DNA of 64,000 nucleotides from Rhodobacter sp. 24-YEA-8 (GCF_900105075.1 NZ_FNSK01000003.1:11001-75000); one strand, 5' to 3'. Positions 36,271 through 45,256 are shown, counted from the first letter of the stretch. Made by a program: numbers and translations. The notes: a model not told the origin generated them from the sequence alone.

Positions 36271-37145
36271 GCCGCTTGCCGGTGAACCGGACGGGTGAGG
36301 CAGGTTGGCCCGCCTTCGCAGGCGATGCAAAGCGCGTCGCCCTCGAAGGTTTCCACCGTGCAGCCGGCGGCGATGAGCGCGGCCTTGGTTTTCGGGAAAC
36401 CGCTGAGCATGATCAGCTCATTGGGGCGGGTCGGCAGCACATTGAGGCTGAGGCCGTTGCTGGCGAGGAACTCATCCTTCGGCGACTCGACGATGCGGAT
36501 GCCGCGCTGTTTCAAAAGCCTGTAAAGCGCGACCGGCAGCAGCGGCAGGAAGGCCAGCACCAGGTCATCCGCCAGCGGGCTCAGGACCGACAAGAGATGC
36601 AGGCAGGCGGCTTCACCGTCCCAGAGCGGCAGGTCAAAGGCCAGGATGCTGACACCCTCGGGCGCAAGAATTGCCGTCAGCTGGTCGATGCCGAGCTGAT
36701 TGGTGCGGATGCCGCGCCCGACGAGCAGCGTTTTTGGGTCAAGCCAGATACAGTCACCGGCCTCGACGGTTGCCTCGCCGGTGATCCGGCCTGCAACCGG
36801 GATCTGATGCTGCTGATAGACGGCCTCGTGCAGAGCGGGTTCATCCCGGCGGCGCAGCTTGCCCATATTTAGGATGATCGCGCCCTTGTCGGTCATCAGT
36901 GAAGGGTCATGCGTGAACATCGCATCGGCAAGGCCGTCGTCCTGATCCTCAAGCCAGATGATCTCGGCCCCGGCCTTCACGATCAGATCGGCAAAGCCCT
37001 GATATTGCGCGATGGCTTTGGCGCTGTCGAAGGGGGTCACATAGTTCCAGTCAGCGGGATCGGCCTTGATGAGGCTTGCCCCTGGCCGCCGCATCATCAC
37101 CTTCAGCAAAGGCGCCGACATTTCCTGTGAACCGTATTGTGCCAT
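36267..37145 (-). CDS. arginine deiminase/DDAH-family hydrolase
   Basis: 292 aa enzyme of the guanidine-modifying superfamily, the third in this island. Seen: VMMRRPGASLIKADPADWNY, MFTHDPSLMTDKGAIILNMG, GEATVEAGDCIWLDPKTLLVGRG, a His in EAACLHLLSVLSPL and the C-terminal CEGGPTCLTRPVHR with the likely nucleophilic Cys. Such proteins act on arginine, methylarginines or related guanidines. It is distinct from CtlX and DdaH upstream and heads a separate operon with TetR and RocB-like genes, so it may act on a different but related substrate. Confidence 0.83.
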   Translation of the reverse strand: MAQYGSQEMSAPLLKVMMRRPGASLIKADPADWNYVTPFDSAKAIAQYQGFADLIVKAGAEIIWLEDQDDGLADAMFTHDPSLMTDKGAIILNMGKLRRRDEPALHEAVYQQHQIPVAGRITGEATVEAGDCIWLDPKTLLVGRGIRTNQLGIDQLTAILAPEGVSILAFDLPLWDGEAACLHLLSVLSPLADDLVLAFLPLLPVALYRLLKQRGIRIVESPKDEFLASNGLSLNVLPTRPNELIMLSGFPKTKAALIAAGCTVETFEGDALCIACEGGPTCLTRPVHRQAA

Positions 37146-37245
37146 GGGTCTCTCCCTTGTTGCGCGTCACGATACCTTATTGGTCAGGTGATCAATAAGA
37201 TCGGAAGGGCAGCGCCGTCAAGGCCCCGGCCACGCTTCGCAGAGG

Positions 37246-37385
37246 TGCGAATTGCACCATGTTTCGCGAACGTTCCCTCGCTGATTCCGAGGCAAGGCGG
37301 CCATGACGGGGACATGCAATTTCGCGGACGGGTTCGGGGGCGATACGGTCGCGCAGATCACCGGGCGGGGCAGTCAAAAGACGCT
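37246..37385 (+). pseudogene. remnant of an IS3-family left end and orfA
   Basis: This stretch parallels the first 150 bp of the IS3 element at 10057-11312: CCATGTTTCG, GAGGCAAGGCGGCCATGA and CGCAGATCACCGGGCGGGGC match at the same spacing. Its frame begins MTGTCNFADGFGGDTVAQIT, against MMGTATFSDDFKRDAVAQIT in the intact orfA. The rest of the element is missing. Confidence 0.7.
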
Positions 37386-37602
37386 GCCTGAGTTGTGCAT
37401 ATATGCTCAGATTATGAGCGGATTTGCATAAAATAACGCCATCCCGGGCGGACCGCCATTGTGATACCCAGCCGGCGGCTGCACGGAGCAAGCGAAGCCC
37501 GGGCCTGCTTACGAGCTTTTATTTTCGGCGGCATGAAACCGAACATGCCGATCTTTCGTTTAGTCGTGGTGCTGTGGGTTTAAAACAAGGCTTCAACAGA
37601 AG

Positions 37603-38076
37603 GTGTATGGTATAGTGTCGCAACAGTTGTTGGTTAAAAGTAACGAAGTCAGACAATACGCTTGTCCAGATGAATCGAGCGATTCAGGTACAGAAGCTGA
37701 GAAGCGGATTGAGATCCACAGTACGGTCGGGCGGGTATTTGAAGGCATCGAAGCCCTTGGTGTTCTGACGATGCAGGATGCGGGCGCCGAGCAGGACGAA
37801 GGTATCAGCCGCGTTACGTATCAATTCAATCAGCTCAGACTATCCGGCTCTGACGCCTCAGCACCGAAATTTGCAGCCTGCTTTTACTGCCGCTCCGACA
37901 TTGACCGGGCTCTCATCACGAATGAGCTCCGTCTGGGCCTGTGGGCACCCCCTTCGTTTCAATCAAACTGGATCGTGGTTGCCAGCAAGATTGTCGTTAA
38001 CCAGTTTCAGCTCGCAGGGATGAATGTGCGGTGGGATGGTTCAAAATACATGAGGCCGGTCGTTCATCTGGCATAG
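37603..38076 (+). CDS. hypothetical protein
   Basis: 157-codon frame beginning with GTG and ending RPVVHLA. I do not recognise it. Composition is less GC-rich than its neighbours, with no signal peptide, membrane segment or familiar motif. It follows the IS3 remnant and may be foreign, decayed or non-coding. The start is uncertain (GTG at 37603 or 37615). Confidence 0.35.
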   Translation: MYGIVSQQLLVKSNEVRQYACPDESSDSGTEAEKRIEIHSTVGRVFEGIEALGVLTMQDAGAEQDEGISRVTYQFNQLRLSGSDASAPKFAACFYCRSDIDRALITNELRLGLWAPPSFQSNWIVVASKIVVNQFQLAGMNVRWDGSKYMRPVVHLA

Positions 38077-38329
38077 TAACTGACCGGTCAATGGCCCAGA
38101 AGCTTTGACAGTGTCACACTATGCGAACAGCCCTCTTCGACCGGTCGTTCTGCCCGAATGACGTTGGCCCATCTGGCGGCAGGGCACAGAAAGATTGGAC
38201 GGCAGACCCCGGCCGGGTTGGGCCGGCGCTTCTCCCCTTAACGGGGCCTGATGTTGCGTAGCCCACAAAGCAGCACGCAAGCCCCCGTTGTTCAGCCAGA
38301 CGGCGATACCCTTTGGCCTGTTGTCCCAT
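38077..38329. other. gene-free stretch
   Basis: No supported gene. Short open frames on the minus strand here do not resemble known proteins. Confidence 0.4.
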
Positions 38330-39418
38330 TCAGTCCTGCCACAGCACATCGCGGCTGATCGCTGCGAGTGAGTTGCAACCGGTCAGTGCCATTGCCACTT
38401 CAAGCTCGGCCCGCAAAATGGTGACCATATGCGCGACCCCGCTTGCGCCGCCGGTCGCAAGCGCATGGATCTGCGGGCGCCCCACCATCACCGCCGCCGC
38501 CCCGAGCGCCAGCGCTTTCAGAATATCGGTGCCGCGCCGGATGCCGCCATCGCAGATCAGCGGCACCCGCCCCGCTGTGGCTTCGGCAATCCGGGGCAGG
38601 ATCTCGGCAGAGGCGGGCAGGCCGTCAAGCGCCCGTCCACCATGGTTCGAGACGATGATCCCGTCGATGCCTGCCGCAATGGCCCGGATTGCATCCGCGG
38701 GTCTCGTAACCCCCTTCAGAAGAATCGGCAGGCGTGTTGCGGCGCGGATCCAGGCCAGGTCTTCCCATCTCGGCTGTGTCTCCAGTAGCCCCAGAAACGC
38801 GGCGCTGCGACCGGGCATTGCGGTAACCCGGGGCGGCGCCATGCCGATAGTGTTGACCGCCCCGATCCCGTCGGGCAGGCGAAAACCGATCCTCTCTTCG
38901 GTATTGCGCAGTTTGACCGGTGCATCGACCGTCAGCACCAGCGCGCGCGCACCTGCCCCTTCGGCGCGCCGGATTAGGCTTTCGGTATCCTCGCGCCGGG
39001 CCTGGGCATAAAGCTGGAACCACCAGGGCCCCTGCGCCACCGAACCGAAATCCTCGATCCGCGTCGAGGCCAGCGTTGACAGGGTCATAACCGCACCGGT
39101 CGCGGCCGCTCCTAGTGCGGTCTCGATTTCACCTTCCGGATGGGCGAGATGGTGATAAGCCACCGGCGCCAGCAGCACGGGATGATCCAGCGCAAGGCCA
39201 TAAAGTGAAAGGCCGGTCGAGGCCCCGCGCATATCCGCAAGCACTCCTCCCGCCAGCCGAATCCTGTCCCAGCCCGTCAGATTGGCCGCATGGGTCACGC
39301 CGTCGCCCGCGCCCCCGTCCAGCCAGGCCGAGACCATCGCCGGCAGTCGCTTCTGAGCAAGCCTCGCATAATCGGACAAGGCGACAACATCAGGCGGGAT
39401 CGCAAAATCCTGGCTCAA
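38330..39418 (-). CDS. FMN-dependent alpha-hydroxyacid oxidase/dehydrogenase
   Basis: 362 aa TIM-barrel flavoprotein of the LldD/glycolate oxidase family. Seen: PVLLAPVAYHHLAHPEGE, WFQLYAQARREDTESLIRRAE, TVDAP, LLKGVTRPADA, the SNHGGRALDG phosphate-side motif with the active-site His, and CDGGIRRGTDILKALALGA. It oxidises a 2-hydroxy acid such as lactate to the keto acid; the exact substrate is not predictable. It ends 3 bp after the PiuC-type gene, in one transcription unit below the TonB receptor, which is an unusual partner. Confidence 0.87.
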   Translation of the reverse strand: MSQDFAIPPDVVALSDYARLAQKRLPAMVSAWLDGGAGDGVTHAANLTGWDRIRLAGGVLADMRGASTGLSLYGLALDHPVLLAPVAYHHLAHPEGEIETALGAAATGAVMTLSTLASTRIEDFGSVAQGPWWFQLYAQARREDTESLIRRAEGAGARALVLTVDAPVKLRNTEERIGFRLPDGIGAVNTIGMAPPRVTAMPGRSAAFLGLLETQPRWEDLAWIRAATRLPILLKGVTRPADAIRAIAAGIDGIIVSNHGGRALDGLPASAEILPRIAEATAGRVPLICDGGIRRGTDILKALALGAAAVMVGRPQIHALATGGASGVAHMVTILRAELEVAMALTGCNSLAAISRDVLWQD

Positions 39419-39421
39419 GGC

Positions 39422-40105
39422 TCAGACCTCGGCCCATTGGCGGATCATATTGTGGTAATGCGCAGTCAATGCGGTCACCGCCGGGTCATCATCGGGCAAA
39501 AGTGACCGGATCCGCATAATCGCCTGATCCAGATCGTAAAGCATATGGCGCTGCCAGTCATCGCGCAGCATGGATTGTGCCCAGAAAAACGAGGCCCAGC
39601 GGGAGCCACGCGTGACCGGCGTCACCGCATGCAGCGAGGTTGCCGGATAGATCACCGCAGCCCCCGCGGCCAGTTTGACGTTATGGGTGCCGTAAGTGTC
39701 ATGCACGACAAGTTCGCCGCCGTCATAGTCTTCGGGCGGGGTCAGGAAGACCGTGGTCGAGACATCGGTCCTGATGCGCTGGCCGGAGCCGGGCACGACC
39801 CGGATTGACCCATCGACATGCGCGCCAAAGGTCATGCCGGTATCATAGCGGTTGAACATCGGCGGCAACACATGCAGCGGCAGAACCGCCGAAGAATAGA
39901 CCGGGTTGCGGCCAAGCGCACGCGCCACGATCTGCGACAATTCGCGACCAACGGGGCTGTCTTGCGGCACTTGCAGGTTCAGCTTTACCTGCGCCGCCTG
40001 ATCGCCTGCGGTCACACGCCCGTCGACCCAGTCGGTTCCTTCAAGCACCTGACGGATATACGCCACTTCTTCTTTGGTCAGCAGATCGGGAATGGTGACA
40101 AGCAT
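39422..40105 (-). CDS. piuC: PKHD-type Fe(II)/2-oxoglutarate dioxygenase (PiuC/YbiX-like)
   Basis: 227 aa. The 2-His-1-carboxylate iron site is visible as HVD in FGAHVDGSIR and the distal His in ATSLHAVTPV, with the 2-oxoglutarate-binding Arg in TRGSRWASFFW. Proteins of this family sit beside catecholate siderophore receptors (Fiu/PiuA). Here it lies about 180 bp downstream of such a receptor on the same strand. It probably modifies a component of iron uptake; the substrate is unknown. Confidence 0.9.
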   Translation of the reverse strand: MLVTIPDLLTKEEVAYIRQVLEGTDWVDGRVTAGDQAAQVKLNLQVPQDSPVGRELSQIVARALGRNPVYSSAVLPLHVLPPMFNRYDTGMTFGAHVDGSIRVVPGSGQRIRTDVSTTVFLTPPEDYDGGELVVHDTYGTHNVKLAAGAAVIYPATSLHAVTPVTRGSRWASFFWAQSMLRDDWQRHMLYDLDQAIMRIRSLLPDDDPAVTALTAHYHNMIRQWAEV

Positions 40106-40218
40106 GGGCAGCTCCGTCTGGTTTCTGGCAAGGATAGCGCGCGACCCGCACCTGGGTAAGCCCGGATCGGGCGGGGCCGGACAGGAAGGCGGGCGGCAGA
40201 TGTGCAGTCTTCAGATTT

Positions 40219-40250
40219 GGAAAAGGGGCGACATTGCGCCGCCCCTTTCC
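40219..40250 (-). terminator. hairpin after the TonB-dependent receptor gene
   Basis: GGAAAAGGGGCG and CGCCCCTTTCC form a long stem just after the receptor stop (minus strand). It probably ends or attenuates receptor transcription before piuC. Confidence 0.55.
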
Positions 40251-40283
40251 AGGATCAGGTCAGCCAGGGGCAGCGTGCCCGGC

Positions 40284-42533
40284 TCAGAACCGGTAATCGA
40301 TCTTGGCGGTGACCGAACGGCCAGGAGCGCGGTTCGCGAAAATCCCCACATGCGAGGCGTCATAGAGGCGCTCGTCCAGCAGGTTGTTGATATTGACTTG
40401 CAGCACGGTGGCCTCGGTCAGCTCATAAGCGACCATGGCGTCAAAGCGCCATTGCGACGGCAGGATCATCGTGTTCGCCGCATCAAGCCAGCGCTTGTCG
40501 GTAAAGGTCGCACCACCACCCAGGGTCAGCTTGTCATTGACCGCATAGGTCGACCACAGGCTGAAGCTATTCTTCGCATTGAACTGCATCTGCTTGCCGT
40601 CATTGGCGCCGGTGGTGCCGCCGCCTTTGATCACTTCCGCATCGGTATAGGCATAGCCGAGCGAGACGCCCCACTGATCATTGATCTGACCCGCAACGCC
40701 GAGCTCAATGCCTTGCGCGCGGCTCTCGCCGGCCAGAGCAACACCAACGCCGGTGATCGGGTCGGTCACACGGGCGTTCTTCTTCTCGGTGCGGAACAGG
40801 GCGGCCGAAACGAGCAGGCGGCTGTCAAACAGCTCCCATTTGGTGCCGAGCTCGTAGCTCTTGCTCTTTTCCGGGTCGAGATTGACACTGCCGGCAGTCA
40901 GCGTGCAGGCGCCAGCGCCATCTGCGCCGCCCGCCATGCCGGCGCATTCGCCCGACGGGTTCGACGAGGTGCCGATGGCGAAATAGACACTGCCATTCTG
41001 CGCCGGCTTATAGACCAGCGCGGCCGAGTAGTTCAGCATATTGTCTTTGCGCGAACGTGTGTCGTCTTCGACTTTATACTTGTCGTAACGCAGCCCCAGA
41101 TCCAGCGACCATTGCGGGTCGAAATGGATGGTGTCGAAGAGATAGAGCGCTTTGGTAGTGGTCTCGATCGGGGTGCCCCATGCGCCCCAGCTGTAGCCAG
41201 GATATTGCACCGGATCAAAGGGGTTGGGGCTGCCGACCGGAGTGGTTCCTACCGTCGGTGGCGTCGGATTGCTTCCGACAAGCGGTCCGGTGCCGATCAG
41301 GCTCGCCGATCCGATCTTTTCTTTCGAATATTCGAGGCCAACTGCAAAATCATGCGTGAGCGTGCCGGTTTCAAACGATCCGCTGAGACCGGTCTGGAAC
41401 GCGACTGCCCGGTTCTTTTTCGCACCAGAACGCAGATCGCGTACCACCTGATCGGTGTTTCCCCTCATGGTCGGGCGCGTCATCATGTAGTGCTGCTCGG
41501 ACCCGATCCAGGCCAGCGTGGTGTCCCATTTCAGAGTCTCGCTGAATTCATGTTCGAATTTCAGCATCGCGCTCTGGTTCGTCACATCGCGGAAGTCGCG
41601 ATAAGCCGAGCCGAAGAAGGCGCTGTCCGGCATCACTTCAATCGGACGGCCTGGGTTGTCGGTCGAAATCGCCGGCCCGCCGTTGCGTGTCCGCCAGCCT
41701 GCGGTCTCCATCGGCACGCCGAGATCTGGGGTGCCATGCGCCTCGTCATGCGACAGGTTCAGCGAGACCTTGCTGGCGCCCAGGCCCTTGGTGAAGGCCA
41801 GCGCGATACCTTTCCGGTCATCCTCCAGCACATCGCGGCCCGGCACGCCCGAATCCTGCGCCATCACGTTGAGACGCAGCGCCATATCCTGACCGAGGTC
41901 GAAATTGCCGTCATAGCTCAGGCGCTTATGCTTGCCATTGCCAACGGTTGCAGAGGCGGTGTTGAAGCTTTCGCCCAGTTGCGCCTGTTTGGTCACGAGA
42001 TTGACCGACCCGCCGGTCGCGCCACGGCCCGAATAGGCGCCACCGGGGCCCTTGACCACCTCGACCGATTCCACATTGAAGGATTCACTCGAGGTCCGGC
42101 CCAGATTGCGCACGCCGTCGATCATCATATCGGTGGCGGCCTGGTAGCCACGGATGAAGAAACGGTCGCCCATCGGCGTGCCGCCTTCGCCCGAGCCGAG
42201 CGTCACGCCAGGGGTGGTGCGCAGAACTTCCAGCACCGAGGTGGCATTGCGCTCTTCCATCTGGCGCTGTGTGATGACGGTGATCGTCTTCGGCGTATCG
42301 ACGATCGGCTGGGTGAATTTTTCAGAAGAGCCTTCGGTGACGCGATAGTCATTCGCGGCTTCGCCCTGCGCGCCGCCCGAATGCAGCACGATAGTGCCCA
42401 GATGTTCTGAATCGGTGGTTTGCGCATGGGCGTCACCGGCGATGGTGGCCGAGATCGCAAGGACCGGCAGCAGCCCGAGTGTCGGCATAGGACGCAGGCC
42501 GTTTCCGGCAGAGGACTTCGAAGAATAGCTCAT
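40284..42533 (-). CDS. TonB-dependent siderophore receptor
   Basis: 749 aa outer-membrane receptor. A signal peptide ends near DAHAQ, the plug domain carries TPKTITVITQRQMEERNATSVLEVL, GDRFFIRGYQA and GPGGAYSGRGATGGSVNLVTK, and the beta-barrel ends in a terminal Phe (AKIDYRF) as required for outer-membrane insertion. The ERTQ-type plug and the downstream PiuC-like gene suggest a catecholate-type siderophore ligand as for Fiu/PiuA. GGGAGCC precedes the ATG. I could not identify a convincing Fur box upstream. Confidence 0.92.
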   Translation of the reverse strand: MSYSSKSSAGNGLRPMPTLGLLPVLAISATIAGDAHAQTTDSEHLGTIVLHSGGAQGEAANDYRVTEGSSEKFTQPIVDTPKTITVITQRQMEERNATSVLEVLRTTPGVTLGSGEGGTPMGDRFFIRGYQAATDMMIDGVRNLGRTSSESFNVESVEVVKGPGGAYSGRGATGGSVNLVTKQAQLGESFNTASATVGNGKHKRLSYDGNFDLGQDMALRLNVMAQDSGVPGRDVLEDDRKGIALAFTKGLGASKVSLNLSHDEAHGTPDLGVPMETAGWRTRNGGPAISTDNPGRPIEVMPDSAFFGSAYRDFRDVTNQSAMLKFEHEFSETLKWDTTLAWIGSEQHYMMTRPTMRGNTDQVVRDLRSGAKKNRAVAFQTGLSGSFETGTLTHDFAVGLEYSKEKIGSASLIGTGPLVGSNPTPPTVGTTPVGSPNPFDPVQYPGYSWGAWGTPIETTTKALYLFDTIHFDPQWSLDLGLRYDKYKVEDDTRSRKDNMLNYSAALVYKPAQNGSVYFAIGTSSNPSGECAGMAGGADGAGACTLTAGSVNLDPEKSKSYELGTKWELFDSRLLVSAALFRTEKKNARVTDPITGVGVALAGESRAQGIELGVAGQINDQWGVSLGYAYTDAEVIKGGGTTGANDGKQMQFNAKNSFSLWSTYAVNDKLTLGGGATFTDKRWLDAANTMILPSQWRFDAMVAYELTEATVLQVNINNLLDERLYDASHVGIFANRAPGRSVTAKIDYRF

Positions 42534-43124
42534 GGAGGCTCCCGTAATAAGAATCCGGGCCGGAGGGCCGCGGGGGCGAACATGTGGGGGAGCTGGCTTG
42601 AAATTCTGGCTTGCTCTATGGTTTCAGCGCTGCCGCGAAGACGATTTACGACAATTTTACCTGGTTGCCCTTCCAACACCTGACTATTTTCGTCAACACT
42701 TTGTGACACTTGGCACAACAGCAAGTGCCGTATGGCGTGATTGCTGCATCATAATTGCAACAGATCCGCCGATTCTGCCGGAAATTGGTGCGTTTACGCA
42801 AAGTCGCGGAAGGAATAACCCGCGACCTGATCCGGCTCGCACAGTGAACTGAGCAGCTCCGGTTGCCACATATGCCCTGACATAACAGCGGGCTCCGGAC
42901 GTCCCGACCTGTGAGCATCGTCATATGCGCGTCGCGGCGCACCGGAGCCGGGCTTTCAAAAGGGTGCGCCGCGCCCCTTGGAACACTATTAATTAGCCAA
43001 TTTGCCATATTAAAGAGGCTGAGCCGCGCAAGAGTGATCTTTGTCGGTGATGGCGGGGCGAGGCCCGCAGGAGGCTTGACCCCGGCCAGGGCAGGCCGGA
43101 TAGGGTGGCGCGTGATAGCGGAAA
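42534..43124. other. divergent intergenic region between TonB receptor and ROK regulator
   Basis: About 590 bp without a supported gene, carrying the divergent promoters of the receptor and ROK genes. It has AT-rich patches at about 42645-42720 and 42985-43015. I saw no clear palindrome matching a known iron regulator site. Confidence 0.5.
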
Positions 43125-44384
43125 ATGTGCCAGAACAGCAAAGAGGGCAGGCAATTGTCAGGAAAGGGCAGCAATTCTGGCAGGCTTCGGCAGTATAACG
43201 AGCGTTTCCTCCTGCAGTCCCTGCGCCACCAGCGCGAAGCCTCCAAATCCGATCTCGCCCGTGTCGCGCATCTTACCCCCGCAGCGGTGGCTGATATTGT
43301 CGATGGGCTGGAGCAGGCAGGTTTCGTCAGGCAGGTTGGCAAAAGACTGGGCAAGCGCGGATCACCATCGGTTCTCTATGCCGTGAACCCGACGCGGCTC
43401 TACAGTATCGGCATCAAGATCGGTCGTCGCGCAATGGTGGCGGTGATGCTGGATTTCGCCGGCGAGATCTGCGCCCGGATGGAACAGGAATATGATTTCC
43501 CCGACCCGGCCCGGGTCCGGCGCGTGGGCAATGCCGCGATTGCGGATTTTCGCGCCCAGGCCGGCCGTGTGCCCGGGGCTGCTATGGCGGGTCTCGGCAT
43601 TGCCGCCCCCTATTTCCTTGGTGGGTGGAGCGAAAAGCTGGGCTTCCCCGCGAATCTGGGCAGCCGCTGGCACGCGCTGGATCTGGCGACCTTTTTCGAC
43701 AGCGGAGAGATGCCGGTTTTCGTAGAAAATGATGCGACGGCCGCCGCCCATGCCGAGCTTGTGCTTGGGAGCGGCACCCGGTTTCGCGATTTCATGCATA
43801 TTTCGATTGATACCTTTATCGGCGGCGGCCTGGTGCTGGATGGCAAGGTTCATACCGGCCCGAATGGAAACAGCGCGGCGCTCGGGCCGCTGCCGGTCTC
43901 ACCTTCAGGCCTGACCCCAGCGAAAGCGCCGTCTGCGCGCTATACCAGCTTGCTGCACCGCGCCTCGATCTGCGTGCTGATGGATCATCTGCATGCGCAG
44001 GGAATTGGGATCTCGCGCATGCGTGCGCTTGAGCCTTTACCCGAAGCGGCCCGCCAGCCGGTGCGGGACTGGACGCTGGATTGTGCGGGGGCGCTGGTCG
44101 AAGCGATCATCGCGATCACTTTAGTCATCGACCTCGAAGCAATCATCATTGACAGTATCCTGCCACGCAATCTGCATCTCGATCTTCTCGCGCAGGTGCA
44201 GGCGCGGTTCAATGAGGCTGGGGCCATCGGGATCATCGCACCCGAGTTACTGGGCGGCGGCTTTGGTGCCCTGGCTGCGCCGGTGGGGGCAGCAACCCTG
44301 CCTGTTTCGGCCTTGCTCGCACCGGATTCCAGTGTGCTGATGCTGGGAGAGCGGTCACACGCGCTGGCGGGGCGGCTGTCCTGA
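43125..44384 (+). CDS. ROK-family transcriptional regulator
   Basis: About 419 aa. The N-terminal winged helix (LRQYNERFLLQSLRHQREASKSDLARVAHLTPAAVADIVDGLEQAGFV) and a ROK sugar-kinase-like fold (YSIGIKIGRR, GIAAPYFLGG, VENDATAAAHAELVLG, ISIDTFIGGGLVLDGKV) match NagC/XylR-type repressors. The zinc-binding CxCGxxGC motif of ROK repressors is absent: the corresponding region reads HTGPNGNSAALGPLPVSP. A TTG at 43155 after AGAGGG is an alternative start. No sugar transport operon is adjacent, so its target is unclear. Confidence 0.85.
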   Translation: MCQNSKEGRQLSGKGSNSGRLRQYNERFLLQSLRHQREASKSDLARVAHLTPAAVADIVDGLEQAGFVRQVGKRLGKRGSPSVLYAVNPTRLYSIGIKIGRRAMVAVMLDFAGEICARMEQEYDFPDPARVRRVGNAAIADFRAQAGRVPGAAMAGLGIAAPYFLGGWSEKLGFPANLGSRWHALDLATFFDSGEMPVFVENDATAAAHAELVLGSGTRFRDFMHISIDTFIGGGLVLDGKVHTGPNGNSAALGPLPVSPSGLTPAKAPSARYTSLLHRASICVLMDHLHAQGIGISRMRALEPLPEAARQPVRDWTLDCAGALVEAIIAITLVIDLEAIIIDSILPRNLHLDLLAQVQARFNEAGAIGIIAPELLGGGFGALAAPVGAATLPVSALLAPDSSVLMLGERSHALAGRLS

Positions 44385-44774
44385 GCGCGGGGGGCTGTCC
44401 GTGGATACTACCTCGACCGCGCCCGCGAAATGATAGCCGATTGCACGTTCGGTCATGATTAACCGGGGATGTGCGGGGTCCGGTTCGATTTTGCGCCGGA
44501 GCCTCAGGATCAGAACGTCGATGGTGCGTTCATAAACTGCGTCATGCCCGCGCCGCGTCATATCCAAAAGTTGGGCGCGCGAAAGGACCCGTCCATGTGC
44601 GGCAAGCAGGGCCGCCAGAAGATCGAATTCGCCGACCTTCAGATCGACAGCATTGCCCTTCTGATCGGTCAGTCTGCGTCGCAGCGTGTCGAGCACCCAA
44701 CCGCCGAACCGGAAGCCTTCGCGCAGGGATGTATCTCCCGGACCCGGCAGCGCAGCACCTGTGCTGCGGCGCAA
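44355..44774 (-). pseudogene. 3' fragment of an OmpR-type response regulator (DNA-binding domain only)
   Basis: From about 44722 the frame encodes a complete OmpR-type winged helix (FRFGGWVLDTLRRRLTDQKGNAVDLKVGEFDLLAALLAAHGRVLSRAQLLDMTR, ERTIDVLILRLRRKIE, ERAIGYHFA). No receiver domain precedes it; the upstream bases belong to a sensor-kinase 5' fragment in another frame. The piece resembles TorR. It is best read as the downstream half of a deletion. Confidence 0.75.
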
Positions 44775-45256
44775 AACGGCGCGTATCCGCGCGGCGAGTT
44801 TCCATACTGCAGCTCAACCATTTCCGCCCGCAATTCCAGTGTCTTGCGGCTGGCCTCCAACAATTGCCCTATCGCCTGCGACAGCCCCCTGGCAAGATCG
44901 CGCACCCGCTGCCCGGCCTCTCCGGCGAAAGATGCGCTGTCGGGCAGATCCGCCACCAGCAGACCAAGATCGCGGATCATCCCATCGATCCGCACCGTTT
45001 CGGCCTCGAGCTGATTCATCACCTCGACCGAGCTGACAAAAGGGGCAAGTGCCGCCAGGGCCGTGCTTTGCTGCGCGAGCCTTGTAGCCGAGAGGATATC
45101 CGGAAGTCGCTCTTCACTGAGCGAGGTCAGCGCGCTGCCGGTACGATTGAGACCGCTGATGGCCAGAATGCCGGAGCCCAGCATCAGTGTCAGCATCGCG
45201 GCAATCGCGATCAGAAGCTTGGCCCTGACCGTGCGTGGCAGCGCGATTGCTGTCAT
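44775..45256 (-). pseudogene. 5' fragment of a TorS-like sensor kinase
   Basis: Starts MTAIALPRTVRAKLLIAIAAMLTLMLGSGI: one membrane anchor followed by a periplasmic helical bundle (SEERLPDILSATRLAQQSTALAALAPFVSS, GQRVRDLARGLSQAIGQLLEASRKTLELRAEMVEL), as in TorS-type sensors. Around 44790-44800 the sense sequence ends and runs out of frame into the response regulator fragment. HAMP, kinase and receiver parts are missing. Confidence 0.7.

Noticed and set aside
40074..42410. A 778-codon plus-strand open frame over the TonB receptor
   Set aside because: The receptor on the minus strand has a signal peptide, plug and terminal Phe; the plus frame is a shadow.
42534..43124. A Fur box upstream of the siderophore receptor
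   Set aside because: AT-rich patches exist but none matches the inverted-repeat pattern of Fur, Irr or RirA sites closely enough to call.
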